A stretch of DNA of 38,311 nt from Thiothrix sp. (lineage in GTDB: Bacteria; Pseudomonadota; Gammaproteobacteria; Thiotrichales; Thiotrichaceae), in the NCBI GenBank assembly GCA_008015155.1, contig SSFA01000038.1:1-38311 (forward strand), read 5' to 3'. Within the stretch, counting starts at the first letter, position 1. Every line of letters begins with the position of its first letter. The translations under genes and the position numbers were made by a program. A model generated the notes under the pieces. It saw only the letters and a list, made by a program, of their open reading frames with translations, was not told the DNA's origin and did no database searches. Shown in pieces: positions 34,980-38,311 of the stretch.

Positions 34980-35003
34980 TTTACTGAAAAAAATTATACG
35001 CAT

Positions 35004-35388
35004 TAGATTAAAACATATCTATTGTTAATTTAATGTGCTTTTAATCAAAATATTTTATGTAAGACGCAATTATCGTAATCATATTTCACATTGTTGTTAT
35101 TTAAAAGAGATTAAAAAACAATATTTATTTACTCTCTTTTAAGTGAAAATTGTTTTTAAAGGATATACTAAATATTGTTTTAGGTAATTTGATTTGCCAG
35201 ATATGAATGGTTTCCATTTTACACTTACAGGCAGGATCAAAATAGTGACATACTAAGTGCCAATTCACCACGATAGTCGATTAAGAATCCTCTTAAGAAA
35301 AAGAACAAGGGGTAAATTAGCAGGATGGGCTATAATAGCCAGGATGTAAAATTTACGAAAGGGAGGCAAGTGTGTTGGAAGGGTTTAC
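35004..35388. other. Leader region of the T6SS operon
   Basis: 385 AT-rich bases without a gene. Two inverted repeats interleave: AAAAGAGA (35103-35110) with TCTCTTTT (35133-35140), and AAAACAATATTTA (35115-35127) with TAAATATTGTTTT (35169-35181). One arm of the second lies in the loop of the first, so they could form alternative folds or a pseudoknot in the leader mRNA. No exact TAnnTTTG promoter box was found on the operon strand; the promoter is unassigned. Confidence 0.35.
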
Positions 35389-35391
35389 TAC

Positions 35392-36331
35392 GAGTCGGTC
35401 TAAAGTTTTCAAGTTATTCTAATTGGTTTATTAATTTTCTTAATAAATAGGACAGAAAAGGCGATCCAGTGCAGAGCCATCCAAGTAGAGACAGTAGTTT
35501 CAAATCGATTAATCAATGCTCTAAAACCGTCTATCCAAGCATTAGCACGTTCGATAGCTGATCGTCTTTCGTAGAGTTTTCCATCAAAGAAATGGCCTTC
35601 CTGATTGTCTTGTTTAACGTTCCTTGGATTTACTTTGATGTTCGCTTCAATCTCATTTCGGACACAGATTCTTCTGAGTTCGTTGGAATCAAATCCAGCA
35701 TCTGCATTAAGAAAAATGCCTCTGCTATCAATTCCAGCCAATTTTAGTTGATCGTTCATTTCCATAAATGCTTTCTCTATCCCAAAAAGGTCATGATGCG
35801 ACCCTTCTTGTGGAGTAGACATAGCAATCATCTGACCTGAATTATCGGCCAAGAACAAGCTGTTAGTAGTATTTGAAGCTTTTCTTCCTTGATACCCTAC
35901 AGCTTCGCCACCTTTTTTAGCTGGTGTATGACTTCCGTCCAATTGTACACAGGACATATCCAGCTTAACTCGATTGCTTGCTAGCAAATTTGTCCAACTC
36001 TTTTGCCATGATCCATCCTTACTCCATTTTCTGAAATGATGATAGATCGTTTTCCAGCAAATAGTTGCTTCTGAGACAAAGTGTCGAATCGGTATTTGAC
36101 GCCATTTACATCCTGACTCTAAGCGGTAAAGAACCAGCTTAACTATTTGATATAGTGGTATTAGTGGCTTCGGGCCACGATTTCCTTTACTTAAATGGGG
36201 AATAATATATTGTTCGATCATATCTTTGCTCAGGATTCCCAGTTCGCATGTTAGTGTTTTTTGTTTCACATCACAAAGCTCAACTTCTAACTGGGTTTTC
36301 TTTTTAACGAATTAAAACTTTAGACCACCTC
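35392..36331 (-). mobile_element. IS5-family-like insertion sequence
   Basis: About 940 bp. The terminal inverted repeats share GGTCTAAAGTTTT (35397-35409 and, inverted, 36314-36326). The outermost GAG (35392-35394) and CTC (36329-36331) also match, with two mismatched bases between. The trinucleotide TAC lies directly outside both ends (35389-35391 and 36332-36334), a candidate target duplication. A single intact transposase gene fills it. Confidence 0.7.
35409..36269 (-). CDS. IS5-family-like transposase
   Basis: 286-aa DDE transposase, one open frame. Helical N-terminal DNA-binding part: RGPKPLIPLYQIVKLVLYRLESGCKWRQIP (31-60). Catalytic triad: D111 (VQLDGSH), D190 (LNADAGFD) and E240 (RRSAIERANAWIDGF), in normal spacing. 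The stop codon overlaps the left terminal repeat. It appears complete and potentially active. It separates the T6SS leader from the repeat-rich region on the right. Confidence 0.9.
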   Translation of the reverse strand: MKQKTLTCELGILSKDMIEQYIIPHLSKGNRGPKPLIPLYQIVKLVLYRLESGCKWRQIPIRHFVSEATICWKTIYHHFRKWSKDGSWQKSWTNLLASNRVKLDMSCVQLDGSHTPAKKGGEAVGYQGRKASNTTNSLFLADNSGQMIAMSTPQEGSHHDLFGIEKAFMEMNDQLKLAGIDSRGIFLNADAGFDSNELRRICVRNEIEANIKVNPRNVKQDNQEGHFFDGKLYERRSAIERANAWIDGFRALINRFETTVSTWMALHWIAFSVLFIKKINKPIRIT

Positions 36332-36590
36332 TACATCAAAAAACTTGATTTCATATACCGTAAAACAGAGGCACATAACTTTCCCTCTGCATTAGCGCGT
36401 GACGTGGTCAATCGAGTCACCATGTAACTGATTTTATTTAAATTTTACAATAAAACACTTATTATAAGTTACTTATATTTTTTTTCACTGCACAGAAATG
36501 TGTAGGAAAAAGCACCATACTTTCCTTTTTAAATCGATACTAGGCTATAATAGTCAATATGTTGTATATGAAGCATATAGATATAGACAA
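36332..36590. other. Intergenic DNA right of the IS
   Basis: No gene seen. It contains a small imperfect hairpin (CAGAGG ... CCTCTG around 36365-36390) and long AT-rich runs, then passes into dispersed element copy C. Confidence 0.3.
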
Positions 36591-36758
36591 TATATATCTG
36601 TATATGTCATTTGTCGCTTTTGTTATTGCAAGATGTGTGTTTGTGCGCACAAAAATTATGGCTCCCGCATAAATTTTCATACACACAAGCACATTCTTGC
36701 CAACACAATGGAGTAGCAGTAAAAGAACTCGAAACTCGACTTTTAAATTACAAACTGG
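36591..36758 (-). repeat. Dispersed palindromic element, copy C
   Basis: Reverse orientation. The palindrome is TTTGTGCGCACAAA (36640-36653, 14 bp). The flank TGTCATTTGTCGC...ATTGCAAGATGTG and the far end ACTTTTAAATTACAAACTGG (to 36758) match copy B. It is about 50 bases longer than copy B between palindrome and end. Sequence beyond it (36779-36862, with AAACAGCAAAAGAAAAAATC, TTGGTGGC and GATCTAGAG) matches the DNA flanking copy A in the opposite relative orientation. Confidence 0.6.
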
Positions 36759-37044
36759 CTCATTTAGGGGGGCTTGCTTAAACAGCAAAAGAAAAAATCT
36801 TTATTTAATTATTGGTGGCCTACAACTCCAATCCCCAGAATTTTTCATGGGCGATCTAGAGTTTGCATTAAAAAAAGTGGGGGTACAATCAAACTTTTTA
36901 TAACCAATAGATATACTAAGGATTACATATATATAGGCCTATATATGTACGTATATACATGTATGTTTAGGTCATCTATGAGACCAAATCCTGAGAATAA
37001 CTTCCAATAGAGATATTTTTTCTTTTGCTGTTTTAACTCTTGAT

Positions 37045-37190
37045 CACCATCTCCTTTGGCACATTTGTAAAACATTTAGGTGTGAATAGATGAGTCGCGA
37101 TTTTGTAGCTGTTGAGGAAAGTTTTTGTATATACGAAAACACATCTTGCAATAACAAAAGCGACAAATGATATAAATGTGCATATATACA
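37045..37190 (+). repeat. Dispersed palindromic element, copy D
   Basis: Same orientation as copy A. The palindrome GTTTTTGTATATACGAAAAC (37121-37140) has one mismatched pair. GAGTCGCGA precedes it, and ACACATCTTGCAATAACAAA followed by GCGACAAATGATATA comes after. The CCAGTTTG end is degenerate. Copies C and D face each other about 360 bases apart. Confidence 0.6.
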
Positions 37191-37349
37191 GAATGTATTA
37201 AGGTTGGGCGTGATGACTAGAAATGAATGGTGATTCATTTTGTTCCTAGGTTATTCATTTGTGGTGTTTCTGCCTTTTTTGACTTACCACCAAACTCTCT
37301 CTCTTTTACAGAAGCTCAATTCCGGGTCACTGCAATAAGTTTTATGCTT

Positions 37350-37357
37350 TATCTTTG
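37350..37357 (+). promoter_or_regulatory. Putative promoter -7 box of the HTH-like gene
   Basis: TATCTTTG matches TAnnTTTG exactly, 41 bases before the ATG at 37399. No clear -33 element. Confidence 0.4.
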
Positions 37358-37398
37358 GAAAATGATAATCACCTCTGAAATTTTGTGGAATACTAAGA

Positions 37399-37698
37399 AT
37401 GCCTGAGGACAATGTTCAACAAGACCCAAGGATTAGGTTTGCAAGGGATTTGATTCTTCGTAAGAAAGATTTAACACTCCAGCAATTATTTAAGTTTATC
37501 CCTAAAAAAGTGATTGCTGAAAGTATAGGATTAAATGTTAATGGATTCATTAATGTTCGATCTAAAGAACCTGAAAATTTCAAATTGAGGGAATTTATCA
37601 AGTTTGCAAAGGTCTTCGATTTAGATTTACATATTGTTGTTGATCTATTTGTCAGGTCTATCAAGTTAGAATCAAAAAACAATGACTTAATTCTTTAG
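37399..37698 (+). CDS. Small HTH-like DNA-binding protein
   Basis: 99 aa. RIRFARDLILRKKDLTLQQLFKFIPKKVIAESIGLN is followed by NGFINVRSKEPENFKLREFIKFAKVFDLDLHIVVDLF. The segment KKVIAESIGLNVNGFINVRSK and the FAKVFDLDLHIVVDLF end resemble the helix arrangement of Cro/XRE-type HTH proteins: a helix-turn-helix then a helix reading 'which step of dimer'. It may be a plasmid regulator. No partner gene adjoins. Only the fold is suggested; targets unknown, perhaps the right-end repeats 140 bases downstream. Confidence 0.55.
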   Translation: MPEDNVQQDPRIRFARDLILRKKDLTLQQLFKFIPKKVIAESIGLNVNGFINVRSKEPENFKLREFIKFAKVFDLDLHIVVDLFVRSIKLESKNNDLIL

Positions 37699-37703
37699 AT
37701 CGT

Positions 37704-37750
37704 GAATGGGATATCTTGCAGGAGGTAACCACTCCGATAAAGTCCCATTC
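37704..37750 (+). terminator. Nested hairpin after the HTH-like gene
   Basis: GAATGGGA (37704-37711) pairs with TCCCATTC (37743-37750), enclosing GGAG/CTCC (37721-37724/37732-37735). It lies just past the stop codon. Without a T tract it is a weak terminator or a 3' stabilising structure. Confidence 0.35.
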
Positions 37751-37840
37751 TACGAAAAATGCACAATCAGCATTTAGCTTATTGGCTACTTGTATTTAAG
37801 AAATTTAAAAAACAGCTATTTCAGGGCTTATTTGCAATAT

Positions 37841-38285
37841 TTGCGTTCGAGTATTGCAACCACAGAGGCTAAACTTTTTATTTAGAAAAGACTCTTTAAT
37901 GGCTGTTTTTAGTCCATTGAGTGACACTTTAGTTTTGCGGATAGTATTGTAATAATTGCGTTCGAGTATTGCAACCATAGAAGTTAAACTCTTTAAGGCC
38001 ATTTGTAGCCACTTGAGTAACACTTTAATCATGCGTTGGGTATTTGTGACCTTTGAATCGAGTATGCAACTAGGGAGATTGAAAAATGTAATTTTCAAAC
38101 TTAACCCCAGTTTTGAGTTTGGATAAGTCTCTTTATTCTACTGTAGAATTTTTTCTTGTTAGCGTTCGAGTATTGCAACCTTGCGTTCGAGTATTGCAAC
38201 TTCAGCCTTTGCGTTCGAGTATTGCAACCATAAAAAGGCCCATTATAAGCCATATTTGCACTTTTGCGTTCGAGTATTGCAACCA
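37841..38285 (+). repeat. Right-end array of GCGTTCGAGTATTGCAAC repeats
   Basis: Six exact copies of GCGTTCGAGTATTGCAAC start at 37843, 37958, 38162, 38183, 38211 and 38266. Most are preceded by TT and followed by C. A degenerate copy lies at 38053-38070 and another near 37935. All face the same way, with start-to-start distances of 115, 204, 21, 28 and 55 bases. The DNA between the first copies also repeats (CTCTTTAA..., TGAGTRACACTTTA), so units of about 115 bp were duplicated and decayed. The spacing is too irregular for CRISPR. It may be a protein-binding array (second origin, centromere or regulator sites). No credible gene was found in 37751-38311. Confidence 0.75.
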
Positions 38286-38311
38286 ATATATATAATATAA
38301 TATAAAGAAAT

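Noticed and set aside
5257..35003. Extracellular contractile injection system (Afp-like, T6SSiv) instead of T6SSiii
   Set aside because: TssK, TssN, TssO, TssP, TssR, short Hcp and a TssB/TssC pair are specific to a membrane-anchored T6SS.
35392..36331. IS ends as source of the inverted repeats around the TA module
   Set aside because: The IS termini (GGTCTAAAGTTTT) have no match in the TA-flanking arms.
37841..38285. Right-end repeats as a CRISPR array
   Set aside because: Repeat unit is short (18-20 bp), start-to-start spacing ranges from 21 to 204 bases, inter-repeat DNA partly repeats itself, and no cas gene is present.
37841..38285. Right-end repeats as integron attC sites
   Set aside because: No paired RYYYAAC/GTTRRRY architecture with internal folded arms and no integrase gene.
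37805..38286. Minus-strand frames of 97 and 61 aa through the repeats
   Set aside because: Their sequences are mostly translated repeat units (VAILER, GCNTRTQ, LQYSNA in different frames), so they are not real genes.

Overview
The window reads as a low-GC Bacteroidota replicon, most likely all or most of a plasmid. Three things point there. First, the contractile secretion cluster is the Bacteroidota-only subtype iii type VI secretion system (T6SSiii: TssN, TssO, TssP, TssQ and TssR in place of TssJ/L/M). Second, several upstream regions carry the Bacteroidota -7 promoter box TAnnTTTG. Third, there is a Rep_3 initiator with iterons and a ParA plus ribbon-helix-helix partition cassette. No chromosomal housekeeping gene, rRNA or tRNA was seen.

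Layout. 1-1200: a Phd/YefM-YoeB-type toxin-antitoxin module inside a pair of long inverted repeats, with a partial small membrane ORF running off the left edge. 1550-3704: replication and partition: four 19-bp iterons, rep, a strong terminator hairpin, six 16-bp tandem repeats, parA and an RHH partner. 3769-5079: a cysteine-rich lipoprotein and two tiny membrane proteins, function unknown. 5257-35003 (all minus strand): a T6SSiii locus of about 30 kb. In transcription order it is tssO-like, tssO, tssP, tssR, tssH/clpV, effector 3/immunity 3, lytic transglycosylase, tssE, effector 2/immunity 2, tssF, tssG, tssN, tssK, tssB, tssC, tssQ, tssD (hcp), effector 1 with two immunity-like membrane proteins, vgrG, a putative adaptor, PAAR-Rhs with a GIY-YIG-like toxin tip, an LRR immunity protein, and a frameshifted small gene. 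35392-36331: an intact IS5-like element. 36332-38311: repeat-rich DNA with a small HTH-like gene and an array of an 18-20 bp repeat.

How it works together. TssB/TssC form the sheath, TssD the tube, TssE/F/G/K the baseplate, VgrG plus the PAAR head of Rhs the spike, TssH recycles the sheath, and TssN-R form the envelope complex. The transglycosylase probably opens peptidoglycan for it. Cargo falls in two classes: the Rhs nuclease-like toxin on the spike, and three small (220-250 aa) proteins with a proline/asparagine-rich soluble N-terminus and a glycine-rich hydrophobic C-terminus. Each of the three is coupled to one or two multi-pass membrane proteins, which suggests membrane-acting toxins with membrane immunity. 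Two of the three effectors share an N-terminal signature (MSFERxG...DFTTRxK), and their immunity partners share a family motif. This is the most promising under-described system in the window. An antibacterial T6SSiii on a Rep_3 replicon with no relaxase or conjugation gene in view is itself unusual.

Other unexplained structure: a four-copy dispersed element whose core palindrome changes sequence but stays palindromic, the tandem promoter-like repeats in front of parA, and the repeat array at the right end.
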